From Candidatus Endonucleibacter bathymodioli (lineage in GTDB: Bacteria > Pseudomonadota > Gammaproteobacteria > Pseudomonadales > Endozoicomonadaceae), in contig JASXSV010000039.1 in assembly GCA_030674915.1 (NCBI GenBank), positions 1 to 16,257 on the forward strand: DNA of 16,257 bases, written 5' to 3'. The position numbers and the translations under genes were made by a program. Positions 6,872 to 14,899 of this stretch are shown here, piece by piece. Below the pieces are notes generated by a model. That model made no database searches and was not told the origin of the DNA. It was given only the letters and a program-made list of their open reading frames with translations. Within the stretch, counting starts at the first letter, position 1; each line of letters starts with the position of its first letter.

Positions 6872-7719
6872 TGGAATCTCTGAACAAGCACGTTTGTTTT
6901 TTACCAGCGCTTAAAAAGCCAAATTTAAATTTATGGTGTATATATTCATCTTACTGGGCGTGTTTTTAGGTAAATTAGCCCTATTTTTTTCGTTTCCCTC
7001 GCTTTTGGCGAGTTTTGGGCGGATTAACCCCCCAAACGCCCTCGTAGCATGTAAAGATTGGCCAGTCCAAGCAGGTTGAATACTTGAACTGCATTTTTTA
7101 CTAAGCCTTTGTAGCTGGCTTTCTTGTATCCGAACTGACATTTTATCACTCTAAAGCAATGTTCTACTCTGGCACGAATCTGTGAGTTTTTGCGGTTTTG
7201 TTTCTTTTGTGATGAGCTCATATTTTTCTTTGGTTTACGTTTATCATTAACCTTACAGCTCATGCCAAGGCTGCGTGCTCCTCGTTTGTAAGTGTCACTA
7301 GTATAACCCGCATCTGCGAATACTACTTTGTCATCTTTGCGCAGGAACTTGGGTAATTCGTTAACATCTAATACATCAAGTTGCGCAAACCAACGCATAC
7401 AGTCTATATCGTATAAGGCATGCTCTGCTGCAGGATCTGATAATGAGTACCATTGCTGTAAGAAATAAATCCGGAACATGCTTCCCATTGGCATTGGTGG
7501 GCGACCTTTGCCTTTCTTGGGATAGTAAGGCTCTATAATATTGAGCAAGCGTACCCATGGTACGGTTTTTCCCATTTCATTTAAAAAGATATCACGTTTA
7601 GTGATCTCTTTTTTATGGGTGTATTCTGCAGATGCGAAAGTGATTTGTTTCATACGACAATACTGTTTGTTTGTGTGGCTGTATTATCTCACATTTATTA
7701 GACTTATTCAGAGATTCCC
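6872..7719 (-). mobile_element. Second IS5-family element, an internal-deletion derivative abutting the first
   Basis: Ends 6872-6888 (TGGAATCTCTGAACAAG) and 7703-7719 match as inverted repeats at 15 of 17 positions, giving an 848-bp element. It begins only two bases after the end of the neighbouring element. The two share the terminal core GGAATCTCTGA and belong to the same IS5 subgroup. It carries one uninterrupted but shortened transposase gene (see the separate entry). Confidence 0.8.
7024..7653 (-). CDS. Internally deleted IS5-family transposase
   Basis: A 209-residue open frame; full-length members of the family are roughly 320-330 residues. The N-terminal part (RDIFLNEMGKTVPWVRL, then MFRIYFLQQWYSLSDPAAE and MRWFAQLDV) runs to NELP. 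It then jumps directly to KDDKVVFADAGYTSDTYKR, and it ends with RARVEHCFRVIKCQFGY. The second Asp (ADAGY) and the Glu (RVEH) of the DDE triad are present. The whole central block with the first Asp (normally a VDATII motif) and the TKKGNQW motif has been removed without breaking the frame. It should be catalytically dead, though it could still bind its own ends. Confidence 0.85.
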   Translation of the reverse strand: MKQITFASAEYTHKKEITKRDIFLNEMGKTVPWVRLLNIIEPYYPKKGKGRPPMPMGSMFRIYFLQQWYSLSDPAAEHALYDIDCMRWFAQLDVLDVNELPKFLRKDDKVVFADAGYTSDTYKRGARSLGMSCKVNDKRKPKKNMSSSQKKQNRKNSQIRARVEHCFRVIKCQFGYKKASYKGLVKNAVQVFNLLGLANLYMLRGRLGG

Positions 7720-8048
7720 TATGGACATTTGCTGGTGCGGCTAAGATGATTATGTAACCAGAGGAAGTTGCCAAAGAGAGGGGCGAGCAAGCACAGAGTG
7801 ACGCCATGGTTCGTGACTCACAAGGGTAGTTCCAAAGGGGAGGAGATGGGGATAAGGATAAGATGGGCATTATCCAAGAAGGCTGGGAAGACTCAGGTCT
7901 TCTGGTTGGAGACGATGGAGTTTGGAGCGTATGATGCGTAGTTCCCACCCAGACTCAGATGAATGGGGTGATCCTGCTTACTGGGAAGACATCATGACCA
8001 TAGAGGCCAGTCCTGAGGGCTGATTTAATTTAACTAAGGGAGCTTACC
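7720..8048 (+). other. Region without a recognised gene; only short unassignable open frames
   Basis: Between the IS element and the small ORF before rpiA there is no recognisable gene. One plus frame is open for 63 codons (7750-7941) without a convincing start. A 30-codon ORF (7931-8023, MMRSSHPDSDEWGDP...) has a bacterial look but no match I can name. The long minus-strand frame 7613-7948 crosses the IS end and looks like a shadow. The sequence is G-rich compared with the ZnF region. A decayed coding or phage remnant is possible but not shown. Confidence 0.35.
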
Positions 8049-8162
8049 GTGAGTAAAAACAAGCCAGCGCAATGGAAAGAAGTAGGTGGGATAGTTGAGG
8101 ATACACCAAGTATACCAGAGCTTGAAGGTAACCAAGCTGGGCAGATGAGGACGGAAATATGA
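8049..8162 (+). CDS. Small ORF (37 aa) overlapping the rpiA start
   Basis: It starts at GTG (8049-8051) with AAGGGAGC a few bases upstream, a good ribosome-binding site. It reads [20 protein letters not shown]... and ends at a TGA (8160-8162) that overlaps the rpiA ATG as ATGA. Such overlaps usually mean translational coupling, and rpiA has no convincing ribosome-binding site of its own. The peptide is hydrophilic, without a signal sequence or membrane segment, and I do not recognise it. It may be a leader whose translation feeds rpiA, or the remnant of a longer gene. Confidence 0.4.
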   Translation: MSKNKPAQWKEVGGIVEDTPSIPELEGNQAGQMRTEI

Positions 8163-8857
8163 TCTCGGAACGAGCAGATCAGGCAATCAAACGAGGTTTT
8201 AAGAAGGTTGCAGCCGAAGCTGCCCTGAATCACATTGTACCATGTATGGACGGAGACATGGTTGTAGGCATTGGGACGGGCTCAACAATTAGTTTTTTTA
8301 TTGAGGCTCTTGCTATGCATAGACATGATTTTAATGGCTGTGTTGCCAGCTCTAAAGCAACAGAAGAGCATTTGAAGTCCTATGGTATAGCTGTGTATGA
8401 TTTAAACGCAGTTAGAAGTTTAAGGTTCTATATTGATGGTGCGGATGAAGTTAATACTCACTTCCAGCTGATTAAGGGTGGCGGGGCGGCTCTTACAAGA
8501 GAAAAAATTATTGCTGCGGTTGCTGACGAGTTTATTTGTATCGTTGATGAAAGTAAGTCTGTTTCTATATTGGGTGAGTTTCCACTTCCTGTTGAAGTAA
8601 TTCCAATGGCAAGAGGTCATGTTGCCAGAGAGATTGTTAAACTTGGGGGGAATCCAGCTTACCGTGATGGAGTTGTAACAGACAATGGCAATATTATTTT
8701 GGATATCTGGAATCTGAAAATTATTGATCCTATTGCTCTTGAAACACAAATCAATCAAATTGTCGGAGTTGTGACTAACGGGATATTTGCTGTGAGACCT
8801 GCTGACATGATGATGTTTGGTACTAAAGATGGTGTAAAAACTATCAAGAGAGTTTAA
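8159..8857 (+). CDS. rpiA: Ribose-5-phosphate isomerase A
   Basis: RpiA interconverts D-ribose 5-phosphate and D-ribulose 5-phosphate in the non-oxidative pentose phosphate pathway, a cytosolic step feeding nucleotide and aromatic precursor synthesis. The 232-residue product carries the family motifs GIGTGST (37-43), DGADE (93-97) and [12 protein letters not shown] (106-117), and ends in [10 protein letters not shown]. Catalytic residues correspond to the E. coli Asp81, Asp84, Lys94 and Glu103 at D93, D96, K106 and E115, all shifted by exactly 12, so the enzyme should be active. The extra 12 residues are N-terminal ([12 protein letters not shown]). The start overlaps the stop of a small upstream ORF as ATGA. 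Downstream lies IS630 debris, so it appears to be the last gene of its transcript. Confidence 0.95.
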   Translation: MISERADQAIKRGFKKVAAEAALNHIVPCMDGDMVVGIGTGSTISFFIEALAMHRHDFNGCVASSKATEEHLKSYGIAVYDLNAVRSLRFYIDGADEVNTHFQLIKGGGAALTREKIIAAVADEFICIVDESKSVSILGEFPLPVEVIPMARGHVAREIVKLGGNPAYRDGVVTDNGNIILDIWNLKIIDPIALETQINQIVGVVTNGIFAVRPADMMMFGTKDGVKTIKRV

Positions 8858-9079
8858 TGGAAGTTGCATAAAGACTGCGTTATCGCATGGCTATGGCTTG
8901 ATCCGTAGGTGCTTCGGCTGCTTGTATGCTAGCAACTATTGGATTGAAACTGTTTTTCTGCACTTTCAGCTCATGTTAACACTCAATCAACCTCACAGCA
9001 AAAAAAACAGACTTGGAATAACGCCATAAGGAAATGCGTGATGCTTGAGAGTCGTACCTCATTGAGGAGGCATTGCCGC

Positions 9080-9775
9080 TTATATTTCTTAGTACTGAAA
9101 TATTAGATATACCGTGTCTGACCTGAACAAATAGCTTGATTTACAAAAAACTGAAGTGGTATTCACAAGTATGACTCTGAAAAACAGGCTAAGTACTATG
9201 AAGCATTGAGGGCTTCATTGTTAAGGATGAAGTGGTGCTTTTTATGGATGTAGTTAATTTAACGTAGGAGGAAAAAAACACCTAAAGATGTTTTTTGCAT
9301 GGGGCTGGTAAAGTCATCAGTACGAATGGGGTTCGCACTTGGCTAGACATCGTCTGCGCTATTAAACTGGACAATTTATAAGTAGCTATTTTTGATTAAT
9401 TTAAGACCCTTAATGGAGTGGCTATTATCGAATTTCCCAAAAAACCCGGAGTGCTTATGAGTCAATGGAAATAATCCATATGGTTCTTTATGGGCTGGCT
9501 GCCATCGTTAAAATAAGTTGGGAAAGATAGTCAAAAAGTTGTAAATAAAACTAGGCTGCCTGTCGCCTTACAGTCCAAATATTAACCCAGTTTAGCGGCT
9601 GTGGAGGCCAATAATGAATATGCCAGGAATAATAAATACTTCGCAACTGCGAAAGGTTTGTGACAAAAAATAAATAATTACCTATACGAAACTTTACATG
9701 TAACTAACGTTTTGTTGTTCAGCAGTATTTACGACAATTGTGAGGTTTTGAAACCTGTATCTGAATTTGCGTGGG
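9080..9775 (+). pseudogene. Relic of an IS630-family transposase filling the rpiA-mpl gap
   Basis: Reading across plus-strand frames gives IS630-family pieces in the right order: YTVSDLNK, a stop, LDLQKTEVVF (about 9110-9155); YDSEKQAKYYEALRASLL (9168-9222); DEVVLFMDVVN (9228-9260, first catalytic Asp); NGVRTWLDIVCAIKLDN; NGVAIIEFPKKP; and NEYARNNKYFATAKG with QKINNYLYETL and LKPVS near the end (9611-9765). IS630 transposases typically have FMDAVHP, R-x-NI-GALNLDN and a C-terminal W-x-MNEYARNN-Y-F block. Numerous stops and frameshifts show it is long dead. The gap 8858-9080 holds nothing I recognise. Confidence 0.75.
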
Positions 9776-9798
9776 TATAGGTCAGTGGTGGATACGAA

Positions 9799-9886
9799 AA
9801 GTTTTGGCTGTATTTAAAGGATTTTTTGCATGTTGATATTTTACCAGCATATGATTGACTTTGGTGCGTTATGCTGAGGTCTTAAT
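9799..9886 (+). repeat. Dispersed repeat R1, copy 2, with the probable mpl promoter
   Basis: It aligns with 2063-2150. It contains -35 TTGCAT (9826-9831), an 18-bp spacer and -10 TATGAT (9850-9855), about 60 bases before the chosen mpl start. The equivalent hexamers exist in the other copy. Either the mpl promoter region was duplicated, or mpl is now driven by the end of a mobile element. Confidence 0.5.
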
Positions 9887-9914
9887 AAAGTTATATCTCA
9901 ATAGGAGCAGGAGA

Positions 9915-11270
9915 ATGCATATACACGTTCTGGGCATATGTGGAACATTCATGGGAAGCTTGGCTATTCTTGCTCGGGAACATGGCTTCAAAGTATCCGG
10001 ATCGGATCAGCATGTTTATCCACCAATGAGCTCTCAGCTTGAAAGTGTGGGTATAGAGTTAATGGAGGGTTATGTTGAGGCTCACCTAGAGCCGAAACCA
10101 GATCTGGTTGTGATTGGTAATGCTCTTAGTCGAGGTAATCCTGCTGTTGAGTATATTCTGGATAAAGGCTTGTCCTACACTTCGGGGGCTGAGTTTTTTG
10201 CTAGCTATCTCTCAAAAGATAAATGGGTCTTGGCGGTGTCTGGCACTCATGGGAAAACCACAGTCAGTAGTATGTTGGCTTGGATTCTTGAATATGCGGG
10301 CATGTCTCCTGGTTTTCTGATAGGTGGCGTGCCCAGTAATTTTGGTGTTTCTGCTAGATCCGGAGATACGCCTTTTTTTGTAGTTGAAGCGGATGAGTAT
10401 GATACAGCTTTTTTTGATAAACGCTCAAAGTTTGTCCACTATCGACCACGGACATTGGTTATTAATAATCTTGAGTTTGATCATGCGGATATTTTTGAAG
10501 ATCTTGCCGCTATCCAAAAACAGTTCCATCACTTGATCAGAACTGTTCCTAGTTCTGGGCGGATCATTCTACCGGATGGTGAACAGAATATTGATCAAGT
10601 TCTGGATATGGGCTGTTGGTCAGAAACGGAGGTGTTGGGAAAGCAATGGCAGGCTAGGGCTTTGAAAGATGACGGTTCGACATTTGAAGTGCTCAAAAGC
10701 GGTAAAACATATGGTTGCATTACCTGGGGGGAGATAGGTAGCCATAATATAGCCAATGCTATGGCAGCTATTGCTGCAGCTAGGCACGTTGGGGTGTTGC
10801 CAGGGGTTGCATGTGATGCGCTATCTGAGTTTCAAGGGGTAAAGCGACGTATGGAGCTGGTAGCTGAAATACGAGGTATTAAAATCTATGATGACTTTGC
10901 CCATCATCCTACAGCTATAGCAACCACTCTTGAGGGTTTTAGGGCTAAAGTAGGTAATAAGCCAATCAGGCTTGTTATTGAGCCGCGCTCTAACACCATG
11001 AAAATGGGGGTTCATAAACAGGCTTTGTTTGACTCTATTCAGAGTGCTTCTGAGGTTATCTGGTTCCAGTCTGATGGTTTGAAATGGTCTTTGGAAGAGC
11101 TGATACAGGGAAGCTCCGTTCCGTCGAAGTTGTTGAATACCACTGAAGCTATAGTCTGCTATCTGAAAGATACGGCGAAGGCAGGGGAAAATATCCTGAT
11201 TATGAGTAATGGGGGGTTTGAAGGAATTCATGCTCGAATAGTTCAGGCATTGGAATCGGATAAAACTTGA
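9915..11270 (+). CDS. mpl: UDP-N-acetylmuramate:L-Ala-gamma-D-Glu-meso-DAP ligase
   Basis: Mpl reattaches the tripeptide L-Ala-gamma-D-Glu-meso-DAP, salvaged from old peptidoglycan, to UDP-MurNAc using ATP, a cytosolic recycling step. The 451-residue product has the N-terminal nucleotide-binding HVLGICGTFMGSLA (4-17) and the P-loop GTHGKTT (110-116). The Mur ligase central signature is EADEYDTAFFDKRSKF (158-173), with NNLEFDHADIF following. It then has GVKRRMELV (308-316), DDFAHHPTAI (327-336) and MSNGGFEGIH (430-439). I chose the ATG at 9915 because GGAGCAGGAG sits directly before it and family proteins begin M-x-IHILGICGT. The frame is open back to 9855, but that extension is not family-like. 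The motifs are complete and no lesion is visible. It is flanked by IS630 debris and the convergent gene at 11452. Confidence 0.95.
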   Translation: MHIHVLGICGTFMGSLAILAREHGFKVSGSDQHVYPPMSSQLESVGIELMEGYVEAHLEPKPDLVVIGNALSRGNPAVEYILDKGLSYTSGAEFFASYLSKDKWVLAVSGTHGKTTVSSMLAWILEYAGMSPGFLIGGVPSNFGVSARSGDTPFFVVEADEYDTAFFDKRSKFVHYRPRTLVINNLEFDHADIFEDLAAIQKQFHHLIRTVPSSGRIILPDGEQNIDQVLDMGCWSETEVLGKQWQARALKDDGSTFEVLKSGKTYGCITWGEIGSHNIANAMAAIAAARHVGVLPGVACDALSEFQGVKRRMELVAEIRGIKIYDDFAHHPTAIATTLEGFRAKVGNKPIRLVIEPRSNTMKMGVHKQALFDSIQSASEVIWFQSDGLKWSLEELIQGSSVPSKLLNTTEAIVCYLKDTAKAGENILIMSNGGFEGIHARIVQALESDKT

Positions 11271-11349
11271 TGTCAGGAGTGGAGCTCTGAAGGTATTCAT
11301 GATTCTTACTGAGAGTATGTATCTGTAGCTAATCCTCACCTTGACTACC

Positions 11350-11410
11350 TTGGTATATACCCTATTCCCTTTGAAGGCGTGAGAGTATTGAATGCTCTTA
11401 CTCAGCTTAG
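11350..11410 (+). repeat. Dispersed repeat R2, copy 1 (mpl 3' intergenic region)
   Basis: The segment from GGTATATACCC through TTCCCTTTGAAGGCGTGAGA to GTATTGAATGCTC aligns with 16091-16135, and its later part also aligns with 15700-15735. It lies in the 180-bp gap between two convergent genes. I see no strong rho-independent terminator in that gap, so the repeat may serve in its place, but this is unproven. Confidence 0.5.
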
Positions 11411-11451
11411 ATAGCTGCACCTATCCACACCTTCAATGGTAGCTGGTATAG

Positions 11452-12396
11452 CTATAAGGTTATAGATGGCGTGGGGGTTAGCTCCTTTTGGGAAACCATG
11501 TTGTGTAACCACAGAGCAAGGGCGTCCAAGTAAATAGCCAATGGTGTATGGATATCAGCCGCTTCGGCTGCTAGGGTGGTGCTGAAACTATTGGGTAATT
11601 CACTTTGTACGACAATTTGCTGGTAAGCAGCATGTGGCTGGTCTGAAATAATCAGTACAGAGCCAGCTGGAGGGTTAGATTTCATCCACTGTTGTAAGGT
11701 GTTTCTGGTGTTTGGTCGTTGCCATTGATTGTCAGTCCATATTCGTGGAGACGTTATAAATCGGCAGTCCGTATTTCTCAGGCTTTTAGGTATGGTGCTG
11801 GTAACCCAAATCATTTTTGCTCCTTCAGTTTCTGTTAATGGGCGTGCAGATTCACTGATATTTCCGCCAGTAGCTTGCTTGACTAACTCATCTACGTGGT
11901 CAATATTTTGAATTAGAGGGCGCTCTCCGGTAAGAAAAAGAATCTGATTTGACGTTACACCCTCTGTCCAAAGTCTGTTTACCTGATTCAGGCGCCGCTG
12001 CATTCTTGGTATGGTAGCGCCTAAAAGTAGAACATAGTCATAATTTTGTTTATCGGGCTTCAGTTCATGAACAAGCCCCAAAGAAGTCAGAATTTGTAAA
12101 ACTTTCACCTTTGTTTCCGCAGAAACGTTGACTTCAGGCATTTCCCAACGCTCAACGCCAGGTTTACGTCTCCATGCGGATGACGCCTGAGTCATCGATT
12201 CTGGTGTGTTCTTGTGAGGGATGTTAAGCAGGGTTTGTATTTGATCTAGTTTAGAGAAAAAATTTTGGTCCCTAGCTTGAGACAAGGTGGTTATTAGCAT
12301 TGTGGACATCCATAATATTAGGAGCCATATATTGACGGCAGAAGGAAGCCGAGAAATTATTACAAACAGCATTTTGCCGGTGGATGTAACTTTCAT
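11452..12396 (-). CDS. Exported YdcF/DUF218-like protein
   Basis: A 314-residue protein from the ATG at 12396, chosen because TAGGTG precedes it at normal spacing. A GTG three codons upstream would place the same site inside the gene. Residues 1-43 carry a hydrophobic segment (NIWLLILWMSTMLITTL) ending in SQA before RDQN, a plausible signal peptide, so the protein is probably periplasmic. The middle has YDYVLLLGATIPRMQRRL followed by LW-x-EGV and ILFLTGERPL. Later come RPNTRNTLQQWM and GSVLIISDQPHAAYQ. This pattern, a hydrophobic strand, a turn with charged helix, a second strand with TG, and then NT and a strand with a conserved polar end, resembles the YdcF/DUF218 fold linked in some bacteria to envelope metabolism. 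Recognition is by pattern only and is moderate. It converges on mpl and is followed by the 100-residue gene in the same direction. Confidence 0.5.
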   Translation of the reverse strand: MKVTSTGKMLFVIISRLPSAVNIWLLILWMSTMLITTLSQARDQNFFSKLDQIQTLLNIPHKNTPESMTQASSAWRRKPGVERWEMPEVNVSAETKVKVLQILTSLGLVHELKPDKQNYDYVLLLGATIPRMQRRLNQVNRLWTEGVTSNQILFLTGERPLIQNIDHVDELVKQATGGNISESARPLTETEGAKMIWVTSTIPKSLRNTDCRFITSPRIWTDNQWQRPNTRNTLQQWMKSNPPAGSVLIISDQPHAAYQQIVVQSELPNSFSTTLAAEAADIHTPLAIYLDALALWLHNMVSQKELTPTPSITL

Positions 12397-12463
12397 TGTT
12401 TGCACCTATAGTGAGTTGACTCTGTACAGGGTAGATGCAAATTCGTCAGCTATCAGGAAAATA

Positions 12464-12766
12464 TTATATAGCGTCTTCTTTTTCCTGTGGTTTGCTCTTT
12501 GTTAGGAGTTGTTGGTCAAGGTCGGGGATAGGCCAGTTTTCAGGATATGTCTTTGCTAGGTTTTCCATTACCACGGAATATTCATTAGCAGGTTTATTTA
12601 ATAAATAAGTGAGGAAGGTGTAAATTCTGTCAGAAATTTGCTTTTTGAACAGAGATAGCTGTTTGTCAGTGATTTGTTTATTACTGTGGCATTCCTCTAA
12701 AATGGAGTCATTCACACAGTTTGCTGCTATGATGATCGTGAGTTTTTTAATATTATCTTCGTTCAT
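12464..12766 (-). CDS. Unrecognised small hydrophilic protein (100 aa)
   Basis: The frame is open for 100 codons with mixed charge, predicted largely helical, and no signal peptide or membrane segment. Its C-terminus is rich in Lys, Glu and Gln (TKSKPQEKEDAI). Features visible are an Asn/Asp-rich start (MNEDNIKK), a KKLTIIIAANCVND hydrophobic helix and two cysteines near residues 17 and 26. There is no clear ribosome-binding site before the ATG, which lowers confidence. It lies 67 bases upstream of the YdcF-like gene on the same strand and could share its transcript. I know of no family match. Confidence 0.5.
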   Translation of the reverse strand: MNEDNIKKLTIIIAANCVNDSILEECHSNKQITDKQLSLFKKQISDRIYTFLTYLLNKPANEYSVVMENLAKTYPENWPIPDLDQQLLTKSKPQEKEDAI

Positions 12767-12887
12767 TATGTGTAGCTCGGCTATAAAGTAGAGTATGCTA
12801 TCGTACTTTAATCTACAGGAAAGGGCGCTTGTTTTATTGCATTATCTATGTCGTCCATTTCTGAGAGAATGGACTTGGTGCCCTTGG

Positions 12888-12936
12888 AATGTCACACGCC
12901 ATCCTCGTAACCTACTCCTTGTAGGCTTACGGGACT
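12888..12936 (+). repeat. Dispersed repeat R2, partial copy with a small hairpin
   Basis: CCCTTGGAA is followed by CCTAC (12911-12915), a 5-base loop and GTAGG (12921-12925), then CTTACGGG. The same hairpin and flank, CCTAC-TATTC-GTAGG then CTCATGGG, occur at 16152-16175. The copy lies in the 200-bp gap between two small minus-strand genes, which holds no other recognisable element. Confidence 0.4.
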
Positions 12937-12968
12937 ACGCGTGCTAATGTCTTACACTCATTTTGCAG

Positions 12969-13496
12969 TTACTGTTTCCTTGGAACTATCGTCTTGGCTC
13001 CATTATTCATTAGCTCCTGTGCCTTCGGATGGGTCCCATTAAGCAAGTGCCTTTTTAATGTTTCCGGATCACCTTGATAGTTACCATTATCATTCCACTG
13101 CGCCAATGTTTTGTCTGCATCTGGGTGTGTCCCTTCTAGAAAGTTGCGGGTTGCTGTTTCGGTTGATGTTCCCATCTCACATTGTCGGCTCTGTCTTTTA
13201 ACTGTGCTGTATGCTTGAGATGCGTCTGAGGCGGCCATAAATAGCCATGGAACAATGCCACAGGAGGCCATAAAAACATGGGTTGCAACATGATGATTTT
13301 TAACACGGCTTACCCACTCTTTATAAACTTTAGGTATGAGTTTTACTGGCTCTGTCCATCCCTTGATTTTACGCCCAAAAGCACTAAACTTCGCGAGAAT
13401 CCGGTTTTGCATTTTCTTTTCTGAAAAATCTTGTTTTCTAAAGAGGACAACCGAAGATTGTGTTTGTTGAGTTTGATTTGAATTGATTGGTTTCAT
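12969..13496 (-). CDS. Unrecognised 175-aa protein with a GTHP repeat and one hydrophobic segment
   Basis: AAGGAG stands eight bases before the ATG, a strong bacterial ribosome-binding site, so this is likely expressed. The N-terminus is Gln/Asn/Ser-rich (NSNQTQQTQSS) and not a signal peptide. Residues 25-66 are basic. Residues 72-90 (THVFMASCGIVPWLFMAAS) form one hydrophobic segment. The C-terminal third has two copies of a short unit: NFLEGTHPDADKTLAQW (118-134) and HLLNGTHPKAQELMNNG (150-166), ending in basic VPRKQ. A polar N-terminus, a single hydrophobic segment and short C-terminal repeats fit an effector or host-interaction protein, but this is inference. I recognise no family. Confidence 0.65.
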   Translation of the reverse strand: MKPINSNQTQQTQSSVVLFRKQDFSEKKMQNRILAKFSAFGRKIKGWTEPVKLIPKVYKEWVSRVKNHHVATHVFMASCGIVPWLFMAASDASQAYSTVKRQSRQCEMGTSTETATRNFLEGTHPDADKTLAQWNDNGNYQGDPETLKRHLLNGTHPKAQELMNNGAKTIVPRKQ

Positions 13497-13589
13497 AAGT
13501 ACTTCTCCTTGTTTGTTGTTATTCCGTCTATAAACAGATTATCTCTCCTAAATTCTTAAGAAGCACTAACAATGCTGTTGGTAATACTA

Positions 13590-13875
13590 ACGAACATGCT
13601 CATCGCCTTTGGAGCTGCTGATAGGCTGCGTTATACCTCTCTTATTGCTTCGGCTTGCTCCATTTTGCGGCGGAAGAAAACAACAGAGGCATAGACGTAG
13701 ATCAGTAGGCATAGCAGAGTCTAGGGATGATGGACCTGTGCCAGCTATAACAGTACTGCTGAGGAGTCATGCGAAAGATCTAGCTGTCTGACAACTTCGG
13801 CAACAAGGCGCACTAAATGATCTTCTGGCAGCCACTCATTGAGTGATGAGATAGTAGTGGTTGAGCTGGATACTG
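13590..13875 (-). pseudogene. Relic of an IS1182-like transposase N-terminus
   Basis: Minus-strand reading gives TTISSLNEWLPEDHLVRLVA and EVVRQLDLS, then after a stop and shift LLCLLIYVYASVVFFRRKME and QAE..., ending in a degenerate AAPKAMSMF. IS1182-type transposases begin with a LNDWLPEDHLARFV...VDQLDLS block followed by a MLL-LL-YGYATG-FSSRKIE segment, in the same order and spacing. Stops and frame changes show a dead fragment of the first 90 or so residues. It fills most of the gap between the GTHP-repeat gene and erpA; 13876-13995 shows nothing else recognisable. Confidence 0.6.
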
Positions 13876-13995
13876 GTTATTTCATGTGATTGGGGTTAAT
13901 TTCGACAATCTCCTAGTATTCGCTCATGGATTGAGCGTGTTTTAAGAGTACTTAAATTGAGACAGTTGCATCGGCTGTTCATGAAAAGGTGTCTT

Positions 13996-14349
13996 TTATA
14001 TGGAAAAAGATGAGCCGCATCCACAAGTTGACTTCGCATTGGGGTTTTTTACTAGGAATTTTGATCCCTGTAATCCTTCTTCGTAATCTACAGCTGCCCC
14101 GACAAGGTATTGATAGCTTAATGAGTCGATAACCATCTCGGCATCACCATTAGTAATCACTGTATCATCTTCGGCAACTTTGAGATCAAAGATAAAGCCA
14201 TATTGAAACCCAGAGCAGCCACCGCCGGTAACATACACTCTCAGCTTTAGTTGTTTATTGTTCTCTTCTTCAACTAGATCTTTGACTTTGGCCGCCGCCT
14301 CATCAGTAAATATAATAGGGGTCGGGGTTATATTTTTTACTACGCTCAT
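13996..14349 (-). CDS. erpA: Iron-sulfur cluster insertion protein ErpA
   Basis: ErpA is an A-type carrier that delivers Fe-S clusters to apo-proteins, including the isoprenoid enzymes IspG and IspH in E. coli. The 117-residue product contains [19 protein letters not shown] (35-53) and ends [16 protein letters not shown]. The three cluster-binding cysteines are C45, C109 and C111, spaced as in the family, and the length matches (114 in E. coli). AGGAGA lies six bases before the ATG. It follows the bactofilin gene by about 100 bases on the same strand, the order seen in Pseudomonas relatives. No defect is visible. Confidence 0.96.
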   Translation of the reverse strand: MSVVKNITPTPIIFTDEAAAKVKDLVEEENNKQLKLRVYVTGGGCSGFQYGFIFDLKVAEDDTVITNGDAEMVIDSLSYQYLVGAAVDYEEGLQGSKFLVKNPNAKSTCGCGSSFSI

Positions 14350-14449
14350 TGATTCTCCTGTGATGCTGGTTTGTGGCCTGTCTGTGCCAGAGAGAGTATA
14401 GAGGTATTGGCCGTAATGAGTGCGTTTTAAGGTTTATTGAGGGCTATTC

Positions 14450-14899
14450 TCATGTTTTGGTGTTACCTGTTTGCTTTTGTATTAGGATACCATCATCTGT
14501 TGCAGGAGCGTCTAGGAGGGCTTGTTGTTTCGATGAGCCGATACCTTGGTGCTCTAGGCTGCCATTGATCTCGGCGCCTTTTGATATTTCAATGATATTG
14601 TAGAACACATTGCCAGTAATCACGGCGTTTGCATTTAGTTCTAGATGATTTGAACAATAAATATTTCCTTTTATATTACCATTTATTTTGATTCTGGGGG
14701 CGCAGAGATTGCCCTCAATACAGCCGCTTTGGGTCAGGGTGAAAAGCCCGTCATCTGCACTTACATTACCTTGAATCCTGCCCTCCAGATGCATGGTCCC
14801 GTCAAACGAGATATCGCCATGTATTGACGTGCTTGTAGAGATCAGTGTTGTGCCACCTTTCGTGTTATCTTGCTTATTCTTTTTGACGTTGTCCCACAT
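14450..14899 (-). CDS. Bactofilin-family polymer-forming protein
   Basis: Bactofilins polymerise without nucleotide into filaments that often scaffold envelope enzymes. The 149-residue product has the family's right-handed beta-helix pattern of short repeats: STSIHGDISFDGTMHLEGRI then GNVSADDG, GCIEGNLCAPRIKINGNIKG, NANAVITGNVFYN and GAEINGSLEH, flanked by disordered polar tails. The N-terminal MWDNVKKNK and the C-terminal QKQTGNTKT are the flexible ends. AAGGAG lies about ten bases before the ATG. The start overlaps the end of the upstream DUF6776 gene by 26 bases in another frame, indicating one transcript and likely coupled translation. The family assignment is firm; the partner enzyme is unknown. 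Confidence 0.9.
   Translation of the reverse strand: MWDNVKKNKQDNTKGGTTLISTSTSIHGDISFDGTMHLEGRIQGNVSADDGLFTLTQSGCIEGNLCAPRIKINGNIKGNIYCSNHLELNANAVITGNVFYNIIEISKGAEINGSLEHQGIGSSKQQALLDAPATDDGILIQKQTGNTKT

Noticed and set aside
7613..7948. Minus-strand open frame of 111 codons rich in Ser and Pro.
   Set aside because: It runs through the terminal repeat of the IS5-family element into unrelated flank and overlaps the start of the real transposase frame.
9402..9470. NGVAIIEFPKKPGVL looked like the ACT domain of threonine dehydratase (IlvA), which neighbours rpiA in some genomes.
   Set aside because: The flanking pieces before and after (YDSEKQAKYYEALRASLL, DEVVLFMDVV, NEYARNNKYFATAKG) place it inside an IS630-family transposase relic.
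10821..11420. Minus-strand open frame of 199 codons.
   Set aside because: It is antisense to the C-terminal half of mpl, which has full family motifs; no independent support exists.
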